A DNA stretch of 64,000 nucleotides from JACDER01 sp963842575 (GTDB lineage: Bacteria; Actinomycetota; Thermoleophilia; Gaiellales; Gaiellaceae): contig CAWJGS010000006.1 in the NCBI GenBank assembly GCA_963842575.1, positions 62,001 through 126,000 on the forward strand, given 5' to 3'. Below, piece after piece: positions 33,103 to 40,571 of this stretch (its first letter is position 1; every line of letters starts with the position of its first letter). The position numbers were made by a program, and so were the translations under genes. The notes beneath the pieces were generated by a model. The model did no database searches and was not told the DNA's origin. It worked only from the letters and a program-made list of their open reading frames with translations.

Positions 33103-35013
33103 ATGAGACTCCGGATGTCGAACATGCGCGCGCTTCCGGGCTTGCTGGCCCTCGGCGCTGTGCTCCTCGTGCTCGTCCCGGCGGGTCAGGCGACGACCGC
33201 CGCGTCGAGCGCGGCGCAGCGAATGAACATCGTCTTCGTCCTGACCGACGACCAGAGCATCGACTCGATCCCGAAGATGCCGTTCGTCGGCCGGTACGGG
33301 AACTGGATCGAGTTCGACCACGCCTACATCAACGATCCGATGTGCTGTCCGTCGCGGGCCACGATCGAAACGGGGCTCTATTCCCACCACACGCACGTCG
33401 AGAACAACCAGGACAAGGGCAAGTTCGACGACTCCTCGACCATCGCGACCTGGCTGGACGCGGCCGGCTACCGCACGGGCCTCTTCGGCAAGTACCACCT
33501 CGGCACCCACGGCGAAGGCCCGACCTACATTCCGCCCGGGTGGGATGCCTGGGACTCCTTCCCGGACGGGGCGTACTACAACTACACGCTGAACGAGAAC
33601 GGAACGCTCGTCCACTACGGCTCGACCCCGAAGGACTACTCGACGGACGTGCTCGCCGCGAAGACGCTCAAGTTCATCGACGCCTCCGACGGCACGACCC
33701 CCTTCTTCGCGTACTTGGCGACGCGCTCGCCGCACGACGGATACCAACCCGCAGTCCGGTACGCGAATGCGTTCAAGACTGAGCCGGTCCCGCACACCGC
33801 GGCCTTCAACGAGGCCGACATGTCCGACAAGCCGAGCTGGTGGCGCCACCTCGCGCCGCGCAAGACTCCGGACATCGACAATGCGCGCCGCAAGCAGTAC
33901 GCGAGCCTCCTCGCTGTCGACGACGCGGTCAAGGAGATCTTCCAGACGCTCCAGTCGAAAGGGCTGCTGGACAAGACAGTGGTCGTCTTCATGACGGACA
34001 ACAGCAACGCGTTCGGTGAGCACCGCTGGCGCGGAAAGGGCTGCGCCTACGAGGTATGCGTGCACACGCCGCTCCTCGTCTACTACCCGGGCCAGCCGGG
34101 GCGGAAGGTCAACCAGCTCGTGAGCAACGTCGACATTGCGCCTACGTTCGCCGAGCTCGGCGGGACGAAGCCCGGTTCGCCGGTGGACGGAAGAAGCCTC
34201 GTCCCGCTCCTGACGGGGCAGGCGCCGACCAACTGGCCCGACGAGACGCTGCTCCACTTCCGGCACGACACCTCGCAGGACACGCCGCCGACGTTCTGGG
34301 CGATTCGCACGCTGCGCTACAAGTACATCGAGACGCCGGACTCCGGCGAGGTCGAGCTCTACGACCTGAACAGCGATCCCTACGAGGTGCAGAGCGTCGC
34401 CGGGCAGCCGGCTTACGCACAGGAGCAGGCGAACCTCCGTCAGCGGCTCGACGCGCTCCGGAACGCGTCCCCGCATGGCTCAGCGGCGCCCGAGACGTCG
34501 ATCAGCGACGGCCCCAACGGCCTGACGAACGACGGTACGCCGACGTTCGCCTTCGGGTCCAGCAAGGCCGGCTCCGTCTTCCAGTGCAATGTGAGCCCCG
34601 CCGTCGAGTGGACGAACTGCACTTCGCCCGCGACCTTGAGCGGCCTCGCCGACGGAGCACACACGTTCGAGGTGCGCGCGATCGACGGCGCGGGGAACAC
34701 CGACGAGACGCCGGCGTCGCGCAGCTTCACGCTGGACACGAAGGCACCGGGGACACGCATCACGAAGCGGCCGAAAGTGCGGACGCTCGATCGCACGCCG
34801 ACGCTCCGGTTCGCGGCGGTAGAGGCACCGGATCTCGATCACTTCGAATGCGCCGTCGATGCCCGCCCCTTCAAGCTGTGCGCTTCACCGAAGACGGTGC
34901 GGCCGCGGCTGTCGTTCCGCCGGCACGCGTTCCTTGTGCGCGCGGTGGACAAGGCCGGGAATGCCGACCAGACGCCCGCCCGCGCGGTCTTCAAGGTTCG
35001 CCGGCGCGGCTAG
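33103..35013 (+). CDS. Secreted sulfatase with C-terminal Ig-like modules (sulfatase 1)
   Basis: A 636-residue exported type I sulfatase. After the signal peptide (ends near AGQATTAA) comes NIVFVLTDDQS with metal-binding Asp49/Asp50, then the formylglycine motif CCPSR (Cys81-Arg85), GKYHLG, and DNSNAFGEHRW. The catalytic part ends near residue 460. The last 175 residues form two beta-sandwich modules of bacterial Ig/FN3-like type (APETSISDGPNGL, DGAHTFEVRAIDGAGNTDET, FLVRAVDKAGNADQTPA). Cys81 must be converted to formylglycine by a maturase, and none is visible in the window. The likely substrate is a sulfated polysaccharide. Sulfatase 2 at 54234 is a close homolog with different C-terminal modules. 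Confidence 0.88.
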   Translation: MRLRMSNMRALPGLLALGAVLLVLVPAGQATTAASSAAQRMNIVFVLTDDQSIDSIPKMPFVGRYGNWIEFDHAYINDPMCCPSRATIETGLYSHHTHVENNQDKGKFDDSSTIATWLDAAGYRTGLFGKYHLGTHGEGPTYIPPGWDAWDSFPDGAYYNYTLNENGTLVHYGSTPKDYSTDVLAAKTLKFIDASDGTTPFFAYLATRSPHDGYQPAVRYANAFKTEPVPHTAAFNEADMSDKPSWWRHLAPRKTPDIDNARRKQYASLLAVDDAVKEIFQTLQSKGLLDKTVVVFMTDNSNAFGEHRWRGKGCAYEVCVHTPLLVYYPGQPGRKVNQLVSNVDIAPTFAELGGTKPGSPVDGRSLVPLLTGQAPTNWPDETLLHFRHDTSQDTPPTFWAIRTLRYKYIETPDSGEVELYDLNSDPYEVQSVAGQPAYAQEQANLRQRLDALRNASPHGSAAPETSISDGPNGLTNDGTPTFAFGSSKAGSVFQCNVSPAVEWTNCTSPATLSGLADGAHTFEVRAIDGAGNTDETPASRSFTLDTKAPGTRITKRPKVRTLDRTPTLRFAAVEAPDLDHFECAVDARPFKLCASPKTVRPRLSFRRHAFLVRAVDKAGNADQTPARAVFKVRRRG

Positions 35014-35066
35014 TCACGCAGCGCTGACGTAGTTCCCTTCCAGAGTCGCCTGCTGCAGCGGCGCGG

Positions 35067-35348
35067 CTAGCGCAGAATCTCGGTGTTGCCGTACTCGTCC
35101 ACGGTTATGACCTCGCGGATTTCACTGCCGGTGCTCGGCGCCTGCGGACTCGTGAAGACAGTGAGAAGCAGGTGCAATAGATACGTCGAGCGCCGCATCC
35201 TCACCAGCACGGCCTGGAAATCCTCCTGCGATTCCAGACTCCAGCCGCGTTTCACTTCCTTGGCGACCGCCTGCGTAAGCAGCGCTTCACGCTCCTCCGC
35301 ACTCTTCTCGGTGCGAGCGCTCGACGCGCTTTCCGCCCCTGCCTCCAC
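35067..35348 (-). CDS. Small hypothetical protein
   Basis: About 93 residues from the GTG at 35348, which has GGGAGG upstream; the frame could be extended to a TTG at 35399, which would overlap the next gene. The protein is Ser/Ala/Glu-rich at first. It then has an amphipathic stretch (EVKRGWSLESQEDFQAVLVR) with a short hydrophobic helix (STYLLHLLLTVFT) and a charged end VITVDEYGNTEILR. No family is recognised. It lies just downstream of the gene at 35652 in the same direction. Confidence 0.55.
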   Translation of the reverse strand: MEAGAESASSARTEKSAEEREALLTQAVAKEVKRGWSLESQEDFQAVLVRMRRSTYLLHLLLTVFTSPQAPSTGSEIREVITVDEYGNTEILR

Positions 35349-35373
35349 GGCTGCCTCCCTTGGGAGCTCGCCG

Positions 35374-35652
35374 CTACTGGTCGGGGCGCGCGATGTCAAT
35401 CATCACCTGCGCCCGGGCGACGGGATCGAGATCGTCGAGAGCCGACCGAACGGCGCCCTCGGCCGCCTCGATCTTCTCTGCGCGCTGAACGAACTTCTGC
35501 CGTGCGTAGAGCGCGCCACCCGCGACCGCTGCGCCGAGTCCGAGCACGCGCAAGATTCTCGAGTGGAGGATCCAACTGAATAGGAAGGCGAGCAGCCCTC
35601 CGGCGCCGACTGCTATTGCGGTTCGTTCACGCATTGGACCGGTGCCGATCAC
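35374..35652 (-). CDS. Small membrane protein
   Basis: A 92-residue protein with two hydrophobic segments (AIAVGAGGLLAFLFSWILHS and ILRVLGLGAAVAGGALYA), followed by a cytoplasmic, charged coiled-coil-like tail (RQKFVQRAEKIEAAEGAVRS). The family is not recognised. It starts at GTG 35652 with an adjacent AGGG, or at the in-frame ATG at 35634. It is probably co-transcribed with the small gene downstream. Confidence 0.6.
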   Translation of the reverse strand: MIGTGPMRERTAIAVGAGGLLAFLFSWILHSRILRVLGLGAAVAGGALYARQKFVQRAEKIEAAEGAVRSALDDLDPVARAQVMIDIARPDQ

Positions 35653-35735
35653 GCGCCCTCACGTTGACGCACTCTACCCGGCGCCGCCGGCAGTAGTGAG
35701 GCGCTCGCGGATTCACGGGCTGTGATCATGCGGCT

Positions 35736-36128
35736 ATGAACGAGGTGCGGATCGACAAGTGGCTCTGGGCTGCGCGCTTCTTCAAGACGCGCGGCCCGGC
35801 CACCGAGGCCGTTCTCGGCGGGCGAGTACACGTCAACGGCGAGCGCGTGAAGCCCTCGAAGGTCGTCCGTGTTGGGGACACGGTCGAGGTGACGATCGGG
35901 ACGGTGCGCTGGACAGTGGCCGTGACCGAGGTCGCGGATCGCCGCGGCCCCGCGAGCGTGGCGGCGACGATGTACGCCGAGACGCCCGAGTCGCGCGCCG
36001 CACGCGAGCAGCACGCGCTGGAGCGACGGCTCGCCCGCCCGCTCGGAGCCGACGTCGGCCCGCGCCCGACGAAGCAGGCGCGGCGCCGGCTCGACGCGAT
36101 GCGCCGCGCACGGCGACGCGAGCGCTGA
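35736..36128 (+). CDS. S4-domain RNA-binding protein (Hsp15-like)
   Basis: A 130-residue protein with an N-terminal S4 domain, VRIDKWLWAARFFKTRGPAT and then GGRVHVNGERVKPSKVVRVG. This is the hallmark of heat-shock protein 15, which binds stalled 50S subunits carrying peptidyl-tRNA. The C-terminal third is a basic Arg-rich tail (ERRLARPLGADVGPRPTKQA, RRRLDAMRRARRRER), also typical. The start is the ATG at 35736. It is apparently a single-gene unit. Confidence 0.9.
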   Translation: MNEVRIDKWLWAARFFKTRGPATEAVLGGRVHVNGERVKPSKVVRVGDTVEVTIGTVRWTVAVTEVADRRGPASVAATMYAETPESRAAREQHALERRLARPLGADVGPRPTKQARRRLDAMRRARRRER

Positions 36129-36178
36129 GCTTTCCGACAGACCAGCTCTCACCGCGGCCAGCCGGCGGGTTCAGAACC

Positions 36179-36592
36179 TCACAGCGCGAGTGCGATCGCG
36201 GCCTTCTCGAACTGATCCTCCCGCACGTAGATCAGATACCCAAAGGCGCCCCGGCTGTCGGTCACGCCCGACGATGCGAAGATGTCCACGCCGGCTTCGA
36301 CAAGCTGTTCATGCACGTTTGCGAGCGCACCAAGCTCATCGTCACCCTGAACGAGCAATGCGTGGTACGGGCCGTCCAGTGGCAGTCCCGCCGCGCGCGC
36401 CTGGGCGATCAACTTGCTCGGGTCGTCAGGAAAGAGCGCGAACTGTGCCAGGCTTGGCCCACTCGGCATCGCAGTGAAGGCGAGCAGGTTGACCCCCAGC
36501 TCGGCGAGCCGGGCAAGGACACGGTACGCGGCGCCAAGCTCGTCTCGGACGTTGGCGTAGTAGTACTCGACGCGGCGGATCGTGAAAGCCAT
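36179..36592 (-). CDS. ACT-domain-like protein
   Basis: A 137-residue protein with two ACT-like alpha/beta modules: RRVEYYYANVRDELGAAYRV with LARLAELGVNLLAFTAMPSG, and ALANVHEQLVEAGVDIFASS with GAFGYLIYVREDQFEKAAIA. Stand-alone tandem ACT proteins bind amino acids or other small ligands and may act as allosteric sensors. I chose the ATG at 36592 because the domain begins there; an upstream extension to 36673 is not conserved-looking. No partner enzyme is adjacent. Confidence 0.7.
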   Translation of the reverse strand: MAFTIRRVEYYYANVRDELGAAYRVLARLAELGVNLLAFTAMPSGPSLAQFALFPDDPSKLIAQARAAGLPLDGPYHALLVQGDDELGALANVHEQLVEAGVDIFASSGVTDSRGAFGYLIYVREDQFEKAAIALAL

Positions 36593-36694
36593 CCCGTCTC
36601 TCTCGCTTTTCAGACTAACGGCACTGCGTTGCCCCAACGCCTCCCCTGGTCTGTGCCAGCTAGGCAAGGGCACCGATTAGCAGGCTTTTCTTAG

Positions 36695-36767
36695 TGGGCC
36701 GGGCAGGGATCGAACCTGCGACCTTGGGATTAAAAGTCCCCTGCTCTACCGACTGAGCTACCGGCCC
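36695..36767 (-). tRNA. tRNA-Lys (anticodon UUU)
   Basis: A cloverleaf folds with acceptor GGGCCGG/CCGGCCC, D-arm GCTC...GAGC, anticodon loop CTTTTAA and T-arm GCAGG-TTCGATC-CCTGC. CCA is not encoded. The outermost pair of the anticodon stem is a G-A mismatch. Confidence 0.95.
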
Positions 36768-36812
36768 CCGGGCGTCGGAAGCCCGCTGGGACAGCGTACT
36801 ATCGAGATAGCC

Positions 36813-36885
36813 GCCCCCATCGACTAGCGGCCCAGGTCGCGGCCCTTTCAAGGCCGTAGCGCGGGTTCGAATCCCGCTGGGGGCA
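36813..36885 (+). tRNA. tRNA-Glu (anticodon UUC)
   Basis: Acceptor GCCCCCA/TGGGGGC, anticodon loop CTTTCAA within a GGCC..GGCC stem, and T-arm GCGGG-TTCGAAT-CCCGC. CCA is not encoded. It is divergent from tRNA-Lys, 45 nt away. Confidence 0.95.
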
Positions 36886-37000
36886 AATCGTTGTGAAGAC
36901 ATCAACGAGTCTGCCAAGACCTGCGACAGTCGTCGACAATCAGGGCGTAAGGGTCGTGCCGGTCGATCTAAGCACCCAACCGCGATGAAGGACCCAAGCT

Positions 37001-37978
37001 TTGACACCACCTCCACCACTGCCCAGCTGGTTCGGGCCAAGGGCCAGCACCGATGACCCCGCGGTCGCCGCGCTGCTCGATCAGGTCGCGCCTGACAGGA
37101 CGTGGCAAGACATCGGCGGCGGTTTCAACCTGAACATCCGGCTCGACGGGGCTGCAACGCTCGTCCTGCGTGTGCATCGACCATGGGCGACGCGCGCCCG
37201 CGTGGCGGGATTGCGCCGGTTGCGCGAGCGACTCCAGCGCGCAGGGATTCGGGTCGCGCGGCCGGTGCCGATCCTCGGTCGGGAGCTCGCCAGGGTCGGT
37301 GGCCGCTGGGCGGAACTCGAAGAGTTTGTCCCGCATGTGCAGCCAAGCCCAAGCCAGGAGTCGTACCTGCGGCTGTTCGAGGAGCTCGGCCGCCTTCACG
37401 CGGGGCTGCGCGCGGCCTGGGAGCCGGACCTGCCCGAGCCGCTCGACGACCACCGAACCCACCGCCAGTTGCACTACTGGCTCGGTTTCACGCGTCGCCG
37501 TCTGGGCGCTGGGGCCGAGCCTGTGGTGCGCCGCGCCAAGCTCCTCCTCGACGAGCTGGGCAGAGCCCGGCGTGGCGTCGACCTCCCGCGCGCTCCGATC
37601 CACGGCGACTACAAGCTCGGCAACGCTGTCCAACTGTCGGATGGTTCCTGGTTGAATCTCGATCTGGATTTCGTGCGCGTCCGGGAGCGGCTCTACGACG
37701 TGGCCGCCAGCCTGTACTGGGCATCTGAGAGTGGCGGCAACGTCGAGCTCCGCGAACTCTGCGACGCCTACGACAGTTCCGCTCCCGAACCAGTGACGCC
37801 CGACGAGCGCCGGTTGCTCCCGGCGCAGATCACCCTGATTCCCCTGCACTGGGTCGCAACGGCCGGGTTTATGGACCGGCGCCTCTCGTCCGTTGCCATG
37901 GAGGGCGTGCCTGAGGCGGAGAGAGCGATGGACGCGGCCGAGGCGTGGTGGGCACGCCGCGACGAATTGACGTGGTAG
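37001..37978 (+). CDS. Aminoglycoside-phosphotransferase-fold kinase
   Basis: A 325-residue small-molecule kinase of the APH/choline kinase/homoserine kinase fold. The N-lobe has TWQDIGGGFNLNIRL and LVLRVHRPWA (with an Arg where the usual Lys lies). The catalytic loop is PIHGDYKLGNAV (HGDxxxxN) and the metal motif is LNLDLDFVRVRERLYDVAA. The C-terminal helices are typical. The TTG at 37001 is the best start. The substrate cannot be told; a fructosamine, amino alcohol or antibiotic are all possible. It is monocistronic, downstream of the tRNA pair. Confidence 0.8.
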   Translation: MTPPPPLPSWFGPRASTDDPAVAALLDQVAPDRTWQDIGGGFNLNIRLDGAATLVLRVHRPWATRARVAGLRRLRERLQRAGIRVARPVPILGRELARVGGRWAELEEFVPHVQPSPSQESYLRLFEELGRLHAGLRAAWEPDLPEPLDDHRTHRQLHYWLGFTRRRLGAGAEPVVRRAKLLLDELGRARRGVDLPRAPIHGDYKLGNAVQLSDGSWLNLDLDFVRVRERLYDVAASLYWASESGGNVELRELCDAYDSSAPEPVTPDERRLLPAQITLIPLHWVATAGFMDRRLSSVAMEGVPEAERAMDAAEAWWARRDELTW

Positions 37979-38128
37979 TCCGGCCGGGCCGAGGTGCTCT
38001 ACGGAGCCGGTAGCGTTCGCTCCCTTGACTCGGGGGAGAAGCGACAAGGCAAGGGACCGCTTGCTCAAGAGCGGGGCGAAGTCGTTGCACGAAGCTGCTC
38101 AGGCGGGACGAGAAGCAGTGCTTGCCAG

Positions 38129-38761
38129 CTACGCGTGCGCGAATCCATGCAGCCGGCGCCCCGTGCTCGCGCCCTTCCCTGCCTCCTCGGTCGGAGCGGG
38201 AAGTTCGGGCGCAGGCGCGGGGGTGACGTCGACGCCGTCGATCCGGAGCTCGTAGAGGAACTCCGGATCGTCGAGGTCCTTCAGTTGCTGCTCGTCCGAC
38301 TGCGATATCGACACGCCGTCCGGAACGCCTGAACCGAGAAGTGCCCGTGTCGTCTCCGAGAGCAGGACGACACCGCCGCGCCCGACGCCGCAGATACGGG
38401 CTGCCCGGACGACGTCCAGGCCGAGGTATCCCTCGTCGCCGACAGCAGGCTCGCCCGTATGCAGGCCGATCCGCACACGAACGACGGCTTCGCCGGGCCA
38501 AGCGGTCCGTGCGTGAGCTCGCTGAACCTCGATCGCCGCCGCCACCGCCTCACGGGCGCGGGGGAAGGCGAAGAAGAACGAATCGCCCTGCGTGTCAATC
38601 TCGACTCCGCCCGCCGGGCTAAAGGTGTCGCGGACGATGCTGCGGTGAGCTCTGAGCACGTCCCCGTATCCATCCCCGAGCTGCTTCAGCAACGCAGTCG
38701 ACGCCTCCATGTCCGTGAACACGCACGTGATCGTCCCGGCCGGCAGCGACATGAGTGCCAT
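38129..38761 (-). CDS. Class III adenylate/guanylate cyclase-domain protein
   Basis: A 210-residue protein with a single class III cyclase catalytic domain (about 8-165). TITCVFTDMEASTALLKQLG has the first metal Asp. EIDTQGDSFFFAFPRAREAV holds the second Asp, and VRVRIGLHTGEPAVGDEGYL and GLDVVRAARICGVGRGGVVL follow. The C-terminus is Pro/Ala-rich with no further domain. It lacks the AAA/LuxR partners often fused to such domains in actinobacteria. It probably makes cAMP or is a degenerate sensor; the substrate-specifying residues cannot be judged here. Confidence 0.82.
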   Translation of the reverse strand: MALMSLPAGTITCVFTDMEASTALLKQLGDGYGDVLRAHRSIVRDTFSPAGGVEIDTQGDSFFFAFPRAREAVAAAIEVQRAHARTAWPGEAVVRVRIGLHTGEPAVGDEGYLGLDVVRAARICGVGRGGVVLLSETTRALLGSGVPDGVSISQSDEQQLKDLDDPEFLYELRIDGVDVTPAPAPELPAPTEEAGKGASTGRRLHGFAHA

Positions 38762-38877
38762 CGTAGAGCGGTTGGCGCACGGGACGACCTGTCGTCACCT
38801 GAGAAGGGAGGGTCTCTCGGTCCGGAAGACTCTCGATCTCCTGGCGCACAGCCGCGGCGCGTGGGACGAATAGCCGC

Positions 38878-40056
38878 TCAGTGAAAGAGAAGGCCGGCTG
38901 CCGCACCCAGCCCCACGAGAGCGGGCTCGGGCACGCGTACCCACCGTTGCAGGAGCAGGGCAAGGGCGATGATCCCGATCAGCGCCGAGAGCCAGCCGGT
39001 GATCGTCTGGCGTCCGATCACGATCGCGGCCCCGGCGATCGCACCGGCGGCCGCTGCGGTTGCTCCCTTGACGAACCCTTGCAGTCGCGGATGCTTCTCG
39101 TAGCGGCGAAACAGACGCCCGGGAATGACGACGAACAGGTAGGTGGGCGTGAAGATCGCAAGGGTCGCCACCGCCGCGCCGACCACCCCGACCATGAGGT
39201 AGCCCGCGAACGTCCCCATGATCACGACCGGGCCCGGGCTGATCAGGCCGACTGCGACGGCATCGGTCAACTGTTGCTCGGTCAGCCAATGGTGTGTTTC
39301 GACGAGCCCGTGCTGGAAGAACGGGACAACAGCCAGCCCCGACCCGAAGGTGAATGCGCTTGCCTCTGCGAAGAAGAGCGCCATCGCTCCGAGGGAGGCG
39401 CCGGTTCCGAGCCAGGCGAACCCCTTCACGGTGGCGAGCGGAAGCAGGGCAGAGCTGCGTAGCCTCGTCCGGATGCGCGGGATCCCGCCGCCGTAGTAGA
39501 TCGTCCCGAACAGGCAAGCCCCGAGGAACAGCCAGATGATCTCCGCGCCGGTCGCTGCCGTCACCACGCATACGATCACTGCGACCGACCAGAGAATCGG
39601 GTCGTGCTTGTTGGTCGTCCGTGCGAGCTTGTACGCGGCAATGGCGATGATCGCCATCACCGCGGGGCCGACGCCGAAGAAGATGCTTTGCACCTGGGAG
39701 AGCCCCTGGTAGTGCGCGTAGACGGCGGCGAGCGCCGTGACGAACAGGAACGCCGGAACGACGAAGGGGAGGGAGACGACGAACGCGCCGAACGAGCCAC
39801 GCTCCAGGTAGCCGAGCCACATCGCGAGCTGCGCGGCCAGCGGGCCGGGCATCGTCTGGGAGATGGCGAGCCCTTGCTGGTATTCCGCCTCGGTGTACCA
39901 GCGACGCTTCTCGACCAGGTCGCGATGCATGTACCCCGCGAGCGCGATCGGCCCGCCGAAACCGAACGAGCCAAGACCGAGGAAGTAGCGGAAGAGTCCT
40001 GGAAGCGTCCGGATCTCTGCCCCGTCGGAGGCTTCCGTCGCTCCGGCCTCGGCCAC
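38878..40056 (-). CDS. chrA: Chromate transporter ChrA
   Basis: A 392-residue two-domain (long-chain) CHR family transporter. The N-terminal half has FLGLGSFGFGGPIALAGYMH, EYQQGLAISQTMPGPLAAQL and a GPAVMAIIAIAAYKL segment. The C-terminal half repeats the pattern with FAEASAFTFGSGLAVVPFFQ, TEQQLTDAVAVGLISPGPVV and GTFAGYLMVGVVGAAV. About ten to twelve helices are predicted. It exports chromate, giving resistance or sulfate-linked anion flux. The start is the ATG at 40056 with the first helix near residue 20. Confidence 0.92.
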   Translation of the reverse strand: MAEAGATEASDGAEIRTLPGLFRYFLGLGSFGFGGPIALAGYMHRDLVEKRRWYTEAEYQQGLAISQTMPGPLAAQLAMWLGYLERGSFGAFVVSLPFVVPAFLFVTALAAVYAHYQGLSQVQSIFFGVGPAVMAIIAIAAYKLARTTNKHDPILWSVAVIVCVVTAATGAEIIWLFLGACLFGTIYYGGGIPRIRTRLRSSALLPLATVKGFAWLGTGASLGAMALFFAEASAFTFGSGLAVVPFFQHGLVETHHWLTEQQLTDAVAVGLISPGPVVIMGTFAGYLMVGVVGAAVATLAIFTPTYLFVVIPGRLFRRYEKHPRLQGFVKGATAAAAGAIAGAAIVIGRQTITGWLSALIGIIALALLLQRWVRVPEPALVGLGAAAGLLFH

Positions 40057-40151
40057 AATCGAAGGGTAAGCGAGACACTCGGCATTGCGCTATCGCCGAG
40101 GCGGTCCCGGCTTACCCACGCGCGTCCGCCTCGGGGTAGAGTCACCGGCGC

Positions 40152-40337
40152 GTGATCCGACGGCGTATTGCCCTCGGTGCTCTGCTGGTCACCGCGGTGG
40201 CGGGCGGGATTGCGGTGATCGCGTACCTCTCGCTCGATCGCCGTTCTGGCCAAAAGCTGGAAGGGCTACAGCCGCGGCTGGACGCGATCGTCGACTCTGG
40301 GGCGCCCGGCGTGATCGCTCTCACGCGGAACGGCACA
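40152..40337 (+). pseudogene. N-terminal remnant of a beta-lactamase-family serine hydrolase
   Basis: A GTG or ATG-like start at 40152 opens a signal or anchor sequence (IALGALLVTAVAGGIAVIAY), then LEGLQPRLDAIVDSGAPGVI and ALTRNG. This is the characteristic N-terminus of class C beta-lactamase/serine hydrolase family proteins (LQ..LD..V..GAPG..AL...G). After about residue 62 the frame loses that character, and it ends at 40463 without any SxxK motif. The gene is truncated to a sixth of its normal length of about 400 residues. The 230 nt after the break contain nothing that I recognise. Confidence 0.5.
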
Positions 40338-40571
40338 CACGTGCGTCATCTCCGGGTACCACCTGGTGAAGAGGATCCCAGCCCCGAGGAGGCGAGTCTC
40401 GCGATGAACCCGCCGCTCGGTTCGCCCGCGCCGGCTCAGGCCGAGTTGCGGCTGGGATCCTAGGGCCACCCGAGCCTTCGAGCCCAGCCCGATCAGGGCG
40501 ACCACGGACAACGCGGTGCGCGCATCCCGCCGCCGGAGCCTTGCGCCATACACGAACCGGAGTGCCCTAGG

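Noticed and set aside
35001..35070. 12-bp direct repeat CGGCGCGGCTAG flanking the end of sulfatase 1 as an insertion footprint
   Set aside because: It is short, GC-rich and lies across ordinary gene ends; nothing mobile is between the copies.
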